NCBI GenBank assembly: GCA_050331695.1
Contig: JBHJGP010000008.1
Coordinates: forward strand, 1-64,000
DNA length: 64,000 bases
Source: JBHJGP01 sp050331695
GTDB lineage: Bacteria > Pseudomonadota > Alphaproteobacteria > Geminicoccales > Geminicoccaceae
Direction of reading: 5' to 3'
A program made the position numbers and the translations under genes. Shown here piece by piece: positions 6,980 through 16,334 of the stretch (position 1 is the stretch's first letter; every line of letters begins with the position of its first letter). The notes under the pieces were generated by a model. The model had not been told where the DNA came from. It was given only the letters and a program-made list of their open reading frames with translations, and searched no databases.

Positions 6980-9724
6980 ATGGCGACGCTTTTGCGCGAA
7001 ACCACGGCGGGAGCGGCGCAGGGCGAAAGCGTCCGGGAGACCCTGGCGGCGGTTCGGGACAAAACCGCGCTGCTGCCGATTGCCAAGGAGACCCTGGCCC
7101 GCGAACGTCAGGCTTTGAGACAAGACTTCGAGGCCGGATTGCCGGCGACCGATCTGGTTCGCCGTCAGGCGGACCTGATTGACGATCTGGTGTGCGGTCT
7201 CCTCGATCAGGCCGATCAGTGGCGGTTCCACCATTCGAACCCGACCGCCGGCGAACGATTGGTGGTGCTCGCCGTTGGCGGCTATGGGCGAGCCGAACTG
7301 GCGCCGGGCTCCGATATCGATCTCCTGGTGCTCTACCCCTACAAGCGGACGCCCCGAACCGAGCAACTGGTAGAGGCGCTTCTCTATAGCTTGTGGGATC
7401 TGGGTCTCAAGGTTGGCCACGCGACCCGGTCGCTCGAAGAATGCGTCCGCGCCGCCCGCGATGACGTCTCGATCTGCACCTCCGTTCTGGAAAACCGGCT
7501 GGTCTGGGGTGATGCGGCCATCGCAGGAACCTTTCGCGAACGTTTGCGCGAAGAGGTGGTTCAGGGCCGTGAAGCGAGTTTCATCGAAGCCAAACTGGCC
7601 GAGCGCGACGAACGCCATCGGCGGACGGGCGACAGCCGCTATCTGCTGGAGCCCAACGTCAAGGAAGGCAAAGGCGGCTTGCGCGACATCCAGAATTTGA
7701 TGTGGCTCGGTCATTTCCTCTACGACATCCGCTCAGTCGACGAGTTGGTCACGCACGGAGTCTTGGATGCCGGCACCAAACGGCAGTTCGTTCGCGCCCA
7801 CAATTTCCTGACCGCCGTACGTTGCCACCTCCACTATGAGACCGGGCGCGCCGAAGAGCGATTGACCTTCGATCTGCAGCCGGTCATTGCCGAGCGCCTC
7901 GGCTTCGCCGGCCGTCGGCGGCAGCGGCCTGTCGAGCGCTTCATGAAGCGCTACTACATGGTGGCCAAAGAGGTCGGCGGTCTCACCCGCGTCGTCTGCG
8001 CCGCCCTCGAACAACAATTTCAGCGGACCTCGCGCTTCCAGTTGCCGACTTTCGGTTTCGGCCAGCGCCGCATGGATGGCATGAGGATCAGCGCCGGGCG
8101 GGTCGGGTTCGTCGGTCCCGAGCAGCTTCGGAACGATCCGATTTCGATCCTGAAACTGTTCCATCTGGCCGAGCAGCGCGGTCTCGACATCGAGCCAACA
8201 GCGGTGCGCGACGTCCAGCGCAACCTGGCCAAGATCGACCTCGATCTGCGTGAGGACCCCGAAGCCATCCGCCTGTTTCTGGAGATGCTGACCTCGGACA
8301 AGACGCCCGGGAGAGTGCTAACCCGTCTCAATGAGGCGGGTGTGCTCGGCAAGTTCGTGCCCGAGTTCGGCCGGATCGTCGCCCAAATGCAACACGACCT
8401 CTATCATGTGTACACGGTCGACGAGCACACCATCCGAGCCATCCGGGTGGTCAGGGCGATCGAACAGGGTGAACTCGCCGACGAATTGCCAATGGCCACG
8501 TCCCTAATGCCGAACGTGGTCTCACGCGACGCCCTTTTCCTGGCTCTGTTCTTCCACGATTTGGGTAAGGGCCGCGGCGGCGATCACAGTGTTATAGGCG
8601 AACAGATCGTTCGCACGGTCGGCGAGCGCTGGCGGTTGCCCGGTGAGGAAATCGAAACCGTCGCCTGGCTTGTGCGTCACCATCTTCTGATGAGCGCGAC
8701 CGCCTTCAGCCGCGATCTGGAGGATCCGAAAACCGTCCAGGATTTTGTCGAGGTGGTGCAATCACCCGAGCGCCTGCGGCTGCTTCTGATCCTCACCGTC
8801 TGCGACATACGCGCCGTCGGACCCAATGTTTGGAACGGCTGGAAAGGTCAGTTGCTCCGCTCGCTCTACAATGCCAGCGAAGCGCTGATGATCACCGGCG
8901 ACGTCAACGCCATGCGCCGGCATAGCGTCGGACGGGCGAAATCCGCGTTGCGGGAAGCGCTCCTCGCCAGTGACGCCATTCAGTGGTCCGATGAAGAGAT
9001 CGAGACCTATCTCGAGCGCCACGATCTTCGCTACTGGATGGGCTTCAGCGAAGCAGCCCACCTGCGCCACGCCAAACTGGTCCATGACGTCGAGAGCAAG
9101 GGCGAGCCCCTGGGCCTCGGCTTTCAAATGGATACCTTCCGTGCGCGCACCGAGTTCTTGGTGTTCACGCCGGACCATCCGGGTCTTTTTATGAAATTGG
9201 CCGGCGCCCTCGCGCTCAGCGGCGTCAGCATCGTCGACGCCCACATCTTCACCACCCAGGACGGCATGGCCATGGACAGTCTTGGCATTCAGAACGCCGA
9301 AAATCTCAGCGCCGTCACCGACCCCCGCCAATTGCAACGGATCCGCAAGAACGTGGAGGAAGCGCTGGCCGGTAAGCTCTGGCTGGACAAGGCCCAGGAG
9401 GGACGGACCAGCCTGCCCAGCCGGGCGGCAGTGTTCCAGGTGACGCCGCGCGTGCTGTTGGACAACAAGGCGAGCCGCACCCATACCGTGATCGAGGTCA
9501 ACGGCCGAGACCGGCCAGGACTGCTCTACGAGTTCGCCAAGGCGCTCAAGGAGCTGGGCCTGGTTATTTCCAGCGCGCACATCACCACCTTCGGCGAGCG
9601 GGTGGTCGACGTCGTCTACGTCAAGGATGTGTTCGGCATGAAATTGACCCGGCCGAGCAAGGTGAAACAGGTCAAGACCGCTTTGCTTGAGGTGCTGGCC
9701 ACCGACAGCGAGCAGGCAGCCTGA
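6980..9724 (+). CDS. glnD: Bifunctional PII uridylyltransferase/uridylyl-removing enzyme GlnD
   Basis: The 914-residue cytoplasmic nitrogen sensor attaches UMP to PII proteins at low glutamine and removes it at high glutamine. Domains in order: nucleotidyltransferase with GGYGRAELAPGSDID (residues 100-114), GlnD PII-uridylyltransferase helical domain, HD hydrolase (FFHDLGKGRGGDHS, about 523-536), and two C-terminal ACT domains (about 728-800 and 836-905, each with a DHPGLF/DRPGLL turn). All catalytic motifs look intact and the length is normal. It is followed after 20 bases by murJ, a neighbour order common in alphaproteobacteria. Confidence 0.96.
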   Translation: MATLLRETTAGAAQGESVRETLAAVRDKTALLPIAKETLARERQALRQDFEAGLPATDLVRRQADLIDDLVCGLLDQADQWRFHHSNPTAGERLVVLAVGGYGRAELAPGSDIDLLVLYPYKRTPRTEQLVEALLYSLWDLGLKVGHATRSLEECVRAARDDVSICTSVLENRLVWGDAAIAGTFRERLREEVVQGREASFIEAKLAERDERHRRTGDSRYLLEPNVKEGKGGLRDIQNLMWLGHFLYDIRSVDELVTHGVLDAGTKRQFVRAHNFLTAVRCHLHYETGRAEERLTFDLQPVIAERLGFAGRRRQRPVERFMKRYYMVAKEVGGLTRVVCAALEQQFQRTSRFQLPTFGFGQRRMDGMRISAGRVGFVGPEQLRNDPISILKLFHLAEQRGLDIEPTAVRDVQRNLAKIDLDLREDPEAIRLFLEMLTSDKTPGRVLTRLNEAGVLGKFVPEFGRIVAQMQHDLYHVYTVDEHTIRAIRVVRAIEQGELADELPMATSLMPNVVSRDALFLALFFHDLGKGRGGDHSVIGEQIVRTVGERWRLPGEEIETVAWLVRHHLLMSATAFSRDLEDPKTVQDFVEVVQSPERLRLLLILTVCDIRAVGPNVWNGWKGQLLRSLYNASEALMITGDVNAMRRHSVGRAKSALREALLASDAIQWSDEEIETYLERHDLRYWMGFSEAAHLRHAKLVHDVESKGEPLGLGFQMDTFRARTEFLVFTPDHPGLFMKLAGALALSGVSIVDAHIFTTQDGMAMDSLGIQNAENLSAVTDPRQLQRIRKNVEEALAGKLWLDKAQEGRTSLPSRAAVFQVTPRVLLDNKASRTHTVIEVNGRDRPGLLYEFAKALKELGLVISSAHITTFGERVVDVVYVKDVFGMKLTRPSKVKQVKTALLEVLATDSEQAA

Positions 9725-9744
9725 GACCGTCCGGCGTCAGTCGC

Positions 9745-11292
9745 TTGAACTTGATCCGCGCCGCGAGCACGGTCGGATCATTCACGATGATGTCCCGGGT
9801 CGCGGGCTTCGTCCGGGACGTACTGATCGCGCAGGTGCTGGGCGCGGGCGCTCTGGCCGATGTGTTCTTCGCCAGTTTCAAGCTCGCGAATTTTCTAAGG
9901 CGCCTGTTCGCCGAGGGCGCCTTCAACGCGGCCTTCGTGCCGATGTTCACCAAAACCCTGGAGGGCGAAGGCACCGAAGCGGCGCGGCAGTTCGCGGCCA
10001 ACGCGTTCGCCGCGCTGGCGACGGTGCTGCTGGTCATCGTTCTCCTGGCCGAGCTATTCATGCCCTACGTGGTTCGGGTCATCGCCACCGGTTTCGAGCC
10101 TGGAGGCGAGCGCTACCAGCTGACCGTGGAGCTGAGCCGCATCACCTTCCCTTATATCTTCTGCATTTCCCTGGCGGCGCTCCTGAGCGGGATGCTCAAC
10201 GCCATCGGCCGGTTCGCGGCGGCAGCCTTCGCGCCAGTGCTTTTGAACTTCACCCTGATCACAGCGCTCCTGGGCTTCGGCGACCGGCTCGAGACGCCGG
10301 CCCATGTTCTGGCCTGGGGTGTGGCGCTGGCGGGGCTCTTACAATTGACATGGGTTGGCCTCGCCGTTCATCGCCAGGGTTTTGGCTTCCGGCTGCGGCC
10401 ACCTGTTTGGACGGCCAAGCTGAAGCGACTTTTGATATTGATCGGACCCGGTGTCGTCGGCGCAGGCGTCGCCCAGATCAACATGCTGGTCGATCTCTGG
10501 TTCGCCACCGGCCTGCCGGCCGGTGCCGTGGCCTACATCTTCTATGCCGACCGCCTAAACCAATTGCCCCTCGGTGTGATCGGCATCGCCATCGGCACGG
10601 CGCTCTTGCCGCTTCTCAGCCGCCAGCTTCGCCAAGGCGCGCTCGACGCGGCCCGGCACAGTTTCAACCGCGCGATCGAATTCGCGCTGCTCCTGACCCT
10701 TCCCGCCGCCGCCGCACTCATCGTGGTCGCCGAACCGGTCATCGCCGGCCTTTACCAACGGGGTGCTTTCAGCGCCGAGGACACGACCAATACCGCCCTG
10801 GCACTCCAAGCCCTGGCGTTGGGCCTGCCGGCTTACGTGCTGATCAAGGTGTTCGTACCCGGCTTTTTCGCCCGCGAGGACACGCGAACGCCGGTCGCCG
10901 TCGCCGCAATTTGCCTCGCCGCCAATATCGGCTTCATCCTGATCCTGATCGAGCCTCTGGCTCATGTCGGCATTTGCCTGGCGACCGCGCTCTCCAACTG
11001 GCTGAACGCCGGGCTTTTGTTCGCGCTACTGATCCGCCGCGGGCAATTCCAGGCCGACCGGCGCCTGATCGACCGGGCGGTTCGCTGCGGCCTGGCCTGC
11101 GTGCTGATGGTTGGAGCCCTGTTCCTGCTCGACCAGGTGTTACCGCCGATGACCTTTGTGGTGCGACTTCTTCCCCTGATCATTGGCGGAGCCTTTGTCT
11201 ATGGCGCCTCGGCGTTCCTGGTGCGGGCCGTCACCCGCGCGGATATCGCTCAATTGAAGGGCCGCAGCAGCACGCCTCCGGCCACCGGCTGA
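9745..11292 (+). CDS. murJ: Lipid II flippase MurJ (MviN)
   Basis: The 515-residue polytopic inner-membrane protein of the MOP exporter superfamily flips lipid II for peptidoglycan synthesis. The N-terminal signature is clear (SRVAGFVRDVLIAQVLGAG, then FKLANFLRRLFAEGAFNAAF), and about 14 hydrophobic helices can be traced to the end. TTG 9745 is taken as the start because the family begins a few residues before this motif; no better start lies between it and the glnD stop. Confidence 0.94.
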   Translation: MNLIRAASTVGSFTMMSRVAGFVRDVLIAQVLGAGALADVFFASFKLANFLRRLFAEGAFNAAFVPMFTKTLEGEGTEAARQFAANAFAALATVLLVIVLLAELFMPYVVRVIATGFEPGGERYQLTVELSRITFPYIFCISLAALLSGMLNAIGRFAAAAFAPVLLNFTLITALLGFGDRLETPAHVLAWGVALAGLLQLTWVGLAVHRQGFGFRLRPPVWTAKLKRLLILIGPGVVGAGVAQINMLVDLWFATGLPAGAVAYIFYADRLNQLPLGVIGIAIGTALLPLLSRQLRQGALDAARHSFNRAIEFALLLTLPAAAALIVVAEPVIAGLYQRGAFSAEDTTNTALALQALALGLPAYVLIKVFVPGFFAREDTRTPVAVAAICLAANIGFILILIEPLAHVGICLATALSNWLNAGLLFALLIRRGQFQADRRLIDRAVRCGLACVLMVGALFLLDQVLPPMTFVVRLLPLIIGGAFVYGASAFLVRAVTRADIAQLKGRSSTPPATG

Positions 11293-11372
11293 GCCCGCTT
11301 GACGAGGCCATGCGCCTGTGCGCTTTTCCCAGCCTACTCCATCAAACGCACTAGGATTTGGGCGAAGCCACT

Positions 11373-12374
11373 ATGAAGGGGCGCATCTTTTCGGGCGTAC
11401 AGCCGACCCATGGCCTGCATCTCGGCAACTATCTGGGTGCCATCAGGAACTGGGTCCGCCTGCAGGACGACTATGAGTGCATCTATTGCGTGGTCGATCA
11501 GCACGCTCTCACCACCATGCACGATCCGGGCGCGATGCGCGCCAACAGCCGCGAGGTCGCGGCCGCCTTGATCGCAAGCGGTATCGATCCGAAGCGGTCG
11601 ATCCTGTTCGTCCAGAGCGCGGTCCCCGGCCACAGCCAGCTCGCCTGGATCTTCAATTGCGTCACGCCGCTCGGCTGGCTCAACCGGATGACCCAGTTCA
11701 AGGAAAAGGCCGGGAAACAAAGGGAAAACGCGCCCGTCGGCCTGTTCGCCTATCCGGTTCTTCAGGCCGCCGACATTCTGGTCCACAAAGCGACCCACGT
11801 TCCCGTCGGCGAGGACCAGAAGCAACATCTGGAACTGTCCCGCGACATCGCACTGGCCTTCAACCATCGCTTCCAAGAGGGGTTCTTTCCCACGCCTGAG
11901 CCCTTGATCCTAGGCGAGGCCAGTCGGGTCATGTCCTTGCGCGATGGGACCAAGAAGATGAGCAAATCCGACAGCTCGGACATGTCTCGCATCAACTTGA
12001 CAGACGATGCCGATCTCATCGCGAAAAAGATCCAGAAAGCGAAGTCCGACAGTATTGAAGGTTTCGCCGACAATCTTGACGAGAGGCCCGAGGCCGCCAA
12101 CCTGTTGACCATCTACGCAGCGCTTGCGAACCGAGATCGAGCGAACGTGATCGACGAGTTTTCGTCCGCGCAGTTTTCGACGCTGAAGAAGGCCCTGGCG
12201 GACCTGGCGGTTGACCGTCTGGCACCCTTGGCCGACGAGATGCGTCGGCTGATGGCGGAACCGGATCACCTCGATCGGGTTTTGGCGGAGGGTGCTGAGC
12301 GGGCCGACGCGAGCGCCAGGCCGGTTGTTCGCGAAGCCTATGAACTGGTTGGCTTTCAGAACCCGGCCGGCTGA
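11373..12374 (+). CDS. trpS: Tryptophan--tRNA ligase
   Basis: The 333-residue class I aminoacyl-tRNA synthetase charges tRNA-Trp. The HIGH-type motif is HGLHLGNYLG near residue 13, and the KMSKS loop is KKMSKSDSS at about residue 195. The frame is open to a TTG at 11358, but ATG 11373 (MKGRIFSGVQPTHG) matches the usual N-terminus. The length is normal. Confidence 0.95.
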   Translation: MKGRIFSGVQPTHGLHLGNYLGAIRNWVRLQDDYECIYCVVDQHALTTMHDPGAMRANSREVAAALIASGIDPKRSILFVQSAVPGHSQLAWIFNCVTPLGWLNRMTQFKEKAGKQRENAPVGLFAYPVLQAADILVHKATHVPVGEDQKQHLELSRDIALAFNHRFQEGFFPTPEPLILGEASRVMSLRDGTKKMSKSDSSDMSRINLTDDADLIAKKIQKAKSDSIEGFADNLDERPEAANLLTIYAALANRDRANVIDEFSSAQFSTLKKALADLAVDRLAPLADEMRRLMAEPDHLDRVLAEGAERADASARPVVREAYELVGFQNPAG

Positions 12375-12389
12375 CGAGGAGACCTGGCA

Positions 12390-13349
12390 GTGGCGACCGA
12401 AACCCAAGATTCAGTCCATCGTTCGAGCCTGCGCGTGGTGCGGTGGCTGATTTGGTTCCCGGCGCTTCTGGTTATTATCGGCGTCCTCTACTATGGCGTG
12501 GGCGCCCTCATCATCCATGAGATCGATGACGATATCGCCTTCGGTCTGGAGGCTAGCCCGCCTCAGGGCGGTAGTCAGACGGCTGCCGTGATGGCCGACC
12601 TGATCGAGCGCGAAATCGACCAGAACGGCTGGATCGCCAATTCGCCGCCTTTTTATCCGGGCTATGTTCTGGACAATATGCCCAACTTCCAGAACGGGAT
12701 CATCGACGCGCTGTCCCGTGTTTCGATCGAGTTGCTAGACCAGATCGCCCGCTCACGGGGCTCGAGCAGCGCTGACCGCGACCTCGAGATCGTGACCGGC
12801 AGGCTGAAGTTTCCCGGAGACCAGTGGGTGTGGGATCCGAGCGTCTCCTGGGCCCCTCAGCGGCCCTCGCAAAGCTACTACCGTGAAGCCGCGACGGCGC
12901 TCCGGCGCTATAATGACCGGTTGGCGGCCGGCAACGCTGTATTCGAACGCCGGGACGACAATCTCCTGACCACGCTCGATCGGATCTCGAAAGATCTCGG
13001 ATCGACATCCGCCGGGCTCTACCAGCATATGGATGACTATTCAGGGCGATGGCTCGATACTGAGGCCGACGATCATTTCTACCGAGCCAAGGGTAAACTC
13101 TACGCCTACTTCATCGTTTTGCGGGCCTTCGAGGATGATTTCGCGGAGCGAATTACCGATCGCAATCTGACCACGCCTTGGCAGCAGATGCTCGGCAGTT
13201 TCGAAGAAGGTGCGACGCTATATCCCTGGATCGTCGTCAACGGCGTACCGGACGGTCAGCTCACGCCCAGCCATTTGGCGGCCCAGGGTTTTTATCTGTT
13301 GCGCGCCCGGACCCAGCTTCGGGAAATCAGCGATATTCTTCTTAAGTGA
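12390..13349 (+). CDS. DUF2333 family membrane-anchored protein
   Basis: The 319-residue protein of unknown function has an N-terminal membrane helix (about residues 18-42) and a long, mostly helical soluble part. It matches, from memory, the DUF2333 family of alphaproteobacteria (SPPFYPGYVLDNMPNFQNG, DDHFYRAKGKLYAYF). The GTG start at 12390 follows a CGAGGAGAC ribosome binding site and lies 15 bases behind trpS, so it is probably co-transcribed with it. No catalytic motif was recognised. Confidence 0.8.
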   Translation: MATETQDSVHRSSLRVVRWLIWFPALLVIIGVLYYGVGALIIHEIDDDIAFGLEASPPQGGSQTAAVMADLIEREIDQNGWIANSPPFYPGYVLDNMPNFQNGIIDALSRVSIELLDQIARSRGSSSADRDLEIVTGRLKFPGDQWVWDPSVSWAPQRPSQSYYREAATALRRYNDRLAAGNAVFERRDDNLLTTLDRISKDLGSTSAGLYQHMDDYSGRWLDTEADDHFYRAKGKLYAYFIVLRAFEDDFAERITDRNLTTPWQQMLGSFEEGATLYPWIVVNGVPDGQLTPSHLAAQGFYLLRARTQLREISDILLK

Positions 13350-13426
13350 AGGCGCGCTTGAAGCGAACGCGCAATTGACCCATCTTCTTGTCACACATCG
13401 ATCAATTGCTCGCCCGAGGATCCGTT

Positions 13427-13981
13427 ATGTTCATCCAAACAGAAGCCACGCCGAACCCAGCGAGCATGAAGTTTCTCCCCGGGCGGGACGTTATGGACCA
13501 AGGTGTCGCTGACTTCACCGAACAAGACACGGCCCAGGCGGGCTCGCCGCTGGCATCGCGATTGTTCGCCGTCGATGGCGTCGCCGGCGTCTATCTGGGT
13601 CAGAATTTCATCACAGTGACCAAGACGGAAACCGAAGACTGGCAGAGGCTCAAGCCTGCGGTTCTGGGCGCGATCATGGAGCATTATCTGTCCGGCGATC
13701 CGGTTGTTCATGCCCACGCGCTCGCTGACGAGGCAGGCAGCGAGGATGAAGACCAAATCGTCACGCAGATCCGCGAGTTGATCGACACCCGCGTACGCCC
13801 GGCCGTGGCGCAAGACGGCGGTGACATCGTCTTCCACGGTTTCGAGCGGGGCGTTGTTTATCTGCATATGCGCGGTGCTTGCGCCGGCTGTCCAAGCTCG
13901 GTGGTGACGCTCAAAAACGGTATCGAGAACCTGCTCCGCTACTACGTGCCCGAAGTGGTCGAGGTTCGCGCGGTCTCCTGA
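13427..13981 (+). CDS. NifU-family Fe-S scaffold/carrier protein (NfuA-like)
   Basis: The 184-residue protein has an N-terminal Nfu_N domain (MFIQTEATPNPASMKFLPG) and a C-terminal NifU domain with the cluster-binding C152-A-G-C155 in GACAGCPSS. Such proteins carry Fe-S clusters to apo-targets; MiaB, encoded nearby, is a plausible client of this class of carrier (inference). ATG 13427 follows a GAGGA site. The domain order is the mitochondrial NFU1/alphaproteobacterial type, not the E. coli NfuA type. Confidence 0.92.
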   Translation: MFIQTEATPNPASMKFLPGRDVMDQGVADFTEQDTAQAGSPLASRLFAVDGVAGVYLGQNFITVTKTETEDWQRLKPAVLGAIMEHYLSGDPVVHAHALADEAGSEDEDQIVTQIRELIDTRVRPAVAQDGGDIVFHGFERGVVYLHMRGACAGCPSSVVTLKNGIENLLRYYVPEVVEVRAVS

Positions 13982-14011
13982 TCGAGAGGTTCTTCATTAC
14001 TGCGTGAGATC

Positions 14012-14650
14012 GTGTCGTCCGTCGCCGTCGCCATCGAATGTAGCCAGGATACCCGTTCAGCCGCCGTGACCTTGGCTGGAACCGTGGTCGCGATCAAAAG
14101 CGAACTGGGCTTTCGCCAACATGGCGAACGGCTAGGGTCATTGGTCGAGGAAGCACGGCTTGAAGCGGGTGTCTCCTGGTCGCAAGTCGACCACCTCTTC
14201 GTCGGTGTCGGGCCCGGAAGTTTCACAGGCATCAGGGTGGCGGTCGCGGCCACCCGCGCCTTCGCGCTGACGATCGATCGGCCGGTGCACGCCGTTACCA
14301 CCTTCGAAGCGCTCGCTGCATTCCAAGAGGGGCCGAGCCTTTGCCTTGTCGATGCCAGGCGGGATCGCTTCTACGGTCAGGAAATGGACGATCATGGGCT
14401 ATCGGTCGGGGCGGCAAGGATCGCCACGGTCGAGCAATGGCTGTCGCAGCATCGCGGGCCCGATCAGGTTTTGGCGGCCGATCCGATGGAGCGGCTGGAC
14501 GATCGTTTCTGTCGACGGATCGAACTGGATGCGAGCCTCGTCGCCGCGGCCGCCCTCCGTGGCATTGACCGCGGGTCGGCCGCGATCGCAGGCTCCGCAG
14601 TCCAACCCTATTATCTGCGTGCCCCCGATGCCACGCCGATGGCGGTCTGA
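14012..14650 (+). CDS. tsaB: tRNA threonylcarbamoyladenosine biosynthesis protein TsaB
   Basis: The 212-residue ASKHA-fold protein pairs with TsaD and TsaE in making the t6A base of ANN-decoding tRNAs. The family core VGVGPGSFTGIRVAVA is present near residues 68-83, followed by LVDARRDRFYGQ. The start is a GTG at 14012. The next gene, rimI, begins four bases after its stop, a very common pairing. Confidence 0.93.
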   Translation: MSSVAVAIECSQDTRSAAVTLAGTVVAIKSELGFRQHGERLGSLVEEARLEAGVSWSQVDHLFVGVGPGSFTGIRVAVAATRAFALTIDRPVHAVTTFEALAAFQEGPSLCLVDARRDRFYGQEMDDHGLSVGAARIATVEQWLSQHRGPDQVLAADPMERLDDRFCRRIELDASLVAAAALRGIDRGSAAIAGSAVQPYYLRAPDATPMAV

Positions 14651-14653
14651 CCG

Positions 14654-15190
14654 TTGGCCGTGCAACTAGCTCCATCGGAAATCGACGTCCGGCGCATCAG
14701 CGCGTTCGAGATAGGCCGTCTGGCGCGATTGCACGCCGCTTGCTTTGACGAACCCTGGAGCCGGGCCGATCTGCTTCAGCTTCTAGCCATGCCAGGCGGC
14801 TTCGGCCTGGTTGCGGCCATCGCCGAACGCAGTCTGGTTCGCTTCGGCACCCAAAGGCTGGTGGGCTTCGCGCTCTGCCGCACCGTTCGCGACGAATGTG
14901 AGCTGCTTTCGATCGGCGTCGTCGTCGATCGACGGCGGGAAGGTGTTGCCACCAGGCTCGTGGCCCGGAGCATCGCCACATGCCAAGCCCAGGGCGCGCG
15001 CCGCATGTTTCTCGAAGTCGCCGTCGACAACGCGTCGGCTCAAGCGCTTTACCAAGGGTTCGGTTTCGTCCAGATCGGCCGCCGCGAGTCTTATTACCGA
15101 CGGCCGAACGGTACCCGGATGGCCGCGCTGACCATGCGGCTAGACTTTAAAACGCCACGGCCTCGACTGGTCACGCACACCCATCCGTGA
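14654..15190 (+). CDS. rimI: Ribosomal-protein-alanine N-acetyltransferase RimI
   Basis: The 178-residue GNAT-fold acetyltransferase is expected to acetylate the N-terminal Ala of S18. The acetyl-CoA loop appears as VVVDRRREGVATRLV, with the C-terminal NASAQALYQGFGFVQIGRRESYY segment typical of RimI. TTG 14654 or GTG 14660 could be the start. It lies directly behind tsaB. Confidence 0.9.
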   Translation: MAVQLAPSEIDVRRISAFEIGRLARLHAACFDEPWSRADLLQLLAMPGGFGLVAAIAERSLVRFGTQRLVGFALCRTVRDECELLSIGVVVDRRREGVATRLVARSIATCQAQGARRMFLEVAVDNASAQALYQGFGFVQIGRRESYYRRPNGTRMAALTMRLDFKTPRPRLVTHTHP

Positions 15191-15196
15191 CAATTT

Positions 15197-15430
15197 TTAA
15201 TCTCGCATCTTGCGAATAATCAGGCGATGACAACCGTCTACGTCATGGGCTCGCTCGACGATTTGATGGCCGTGATCCTCGACACTCCGGGGTACGTTGA
15301 TCATCGGCTCGCCGCCGCGCAGGCGCACCGTCAACAAGTCACCCACAGCGATTTCTTCGAGCTTCAGCTTCGTTTTTACGAAGGTAATTGGGCAGGTGTC
15401 CTCCGTGATATCAAGATTGTATTCGGCCAT
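15197..15430 (-). CDS. TusA-family sulfurtransferase-like protein
   Basis: The 77-residue protein has the SirA/TusA fold signature: the catalytic Cys in EDTCPITFVKTKLKLEEI (C13), followed by GDLLTVRLRGGEPMINVPRSV. Family members relay persulfide sulfur to tRNA thiolation or cofactor synthesis. The ATG at 15430 faces mucR across about 120 bp. Its 3' end comes within seven bases of the convergent rimI stop. No DsrE or rhodanese partner is beside it, so the sulfur pathway is unknown. Confidence 0.88.
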   Translation of the reverse strand: MAEYNLDITEDTCPITFVKTKLKLEEIAVGDLLTVRLRGGEPMINVPRSVEDHGHQIVERAHDVDGCHRLIIRKMRD

Positions 15431-15487
15431 AGCTCTCTTTCATTGCAAGATATCCACAAAAATTTGCAGAAATCTCTTGCTCCCGGC

Positions 15488-15516
15488 TTGACCCTAAATA
15501 TATAGGGCAAATAAGA
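15488..15516 (+). promoter_or_regulatory. Putative mucR promoter with an overlapping AT-rich dyad
   Basis: TTGACC (15488-15493), a 17-base spacer and a weak ATAAGA (15511-15516) give a plausible sigma-70 promoter 35 bases before mucR. Inside the spacer lies CCCTAAATATATAGGG (15492-15507), a dyad with 5-bp outer arms and an AT-only centre. Ros/MucR proteins bind AT-rich sites and often repress their own genes, so this is a candidate autoregulatory site (inference). Confidence 0.4.
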
Positions 15517-15550
15517 AAAACATTGGGCAAGTCCGAAGGTAACTGCAAAT

Positions 15551-15979
15551 ATGACCGAACAGTTAGATCAAAACGAGCTCTTGACGCTCACCACCGAAAT
15601 CGTGTCGAGCCATGTCTCGAACAACGTGGTTCCGGTAGGTGATTTACCTGAGCTGATCCGCCAGACCTACGCGAGCCTCGCTGGCTTAGGTCATGTTGAA
15701 CAAGAGGAAGAACCTGAGAAGCTAACGCCGGCCGTTCCTATCAAACGCTCAGTTGCCGACGATTACATCGTTTGCTTGGAAGATGGCAAGAAGCTGAAGA
15801 TGCTCAAGCGCCATCTGAAAACCCGCTACGATATGTCGCCAGAGGAATATCGTAAACGTTGGGGTCTTCCGGACGACTATCCGATGGTTGCGCCCGCATA
15901 CGCCAAGCAGCGCAGTCAATTGGCCAAGAAAATTGGCCTTGGCACCAAAGCGCGTACCACGACGGGGCGTCGTCGCTAG
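15551..15979 (+). CDS. mucR: MucR/Ros family zinc-finger transcriptional regulator
   Basis: The 142-residue regulator has the alphaproteobacterial ROS_MUCR layout: helical N-terminal oligomerisation part (LLTLTTEIVSSHVSNNVV), then the DNA-binding region with YIVCLEDGKKLKMLKRHLKTRYDMSPEEYRKRWGLP, and a basic tail ending GRRR. The zinc-finger positions show C77 (from VCLEDG) and the H of RHL; the second Cys of the classical Ros finger is not conserved, as in several MucR homologues. It probably acts as a global, H-NS-like silencer of AT-rich genes. Confidence 0.9.
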   Translation: MTEQLDQNELLTLTTEIVSSHVSNNVVPVGDLPELIRQTYASLAGLGHVEQEEEPEKLTPAVPIKRSVADDYIVCLEDGKKLKMLKRHLKTRYDMSPEEYRKRWGLPDDYPMVAPAYAKQRSQLAKKIGLGTKARTTTGRRR

Positions 15980-16334
15980 AGGGCGGCCCGTTCAAGTGAA
16001 GCCAGTTGGCCGGCAAAAGTTGCTTTATTCCGAAGATTTGAAGCAACTTGGCAGATTTTGTCTCAACGCTGGTGGCTGTGGACGAGTGTCTGAAGGCGGA
16101 GGGGCAGCCTAAAGTTCAGCCCCTCCCACGCCTAATCGTCTTATTTGCTCAAAAAGCGATCGGTCGCGTGGCTTGTCCCTTCATTTTAGGGTGGGATTCA
16201 AAGCCGGTTAACGCTCAATACTTCTTTGAATACCGTTTCGCTTCGAGCGAAAAAACAGGGCGGCCAGCGGTCTTGACGAGTGCGCCGGTTCGCGACCATA
16301 AGCGAGCCCCATAACTGACCGCGCGTGAGCCGGG
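15980..16334. other. Intergenic region mucR-miaB
   Basis: These 355 bp have no convincing gene. The one clear structure is a hairpin GGAGGGGC (16098-16105) / GCCCCTCC (16119-16126) with a 13-base loop and no T-run, perhaps a mucR terminator or RNA processing structure. The part from 16130 to 16300 is AT-richer and probably carries the promoter of miaB and the genes behind it. Confidence 0.45.
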
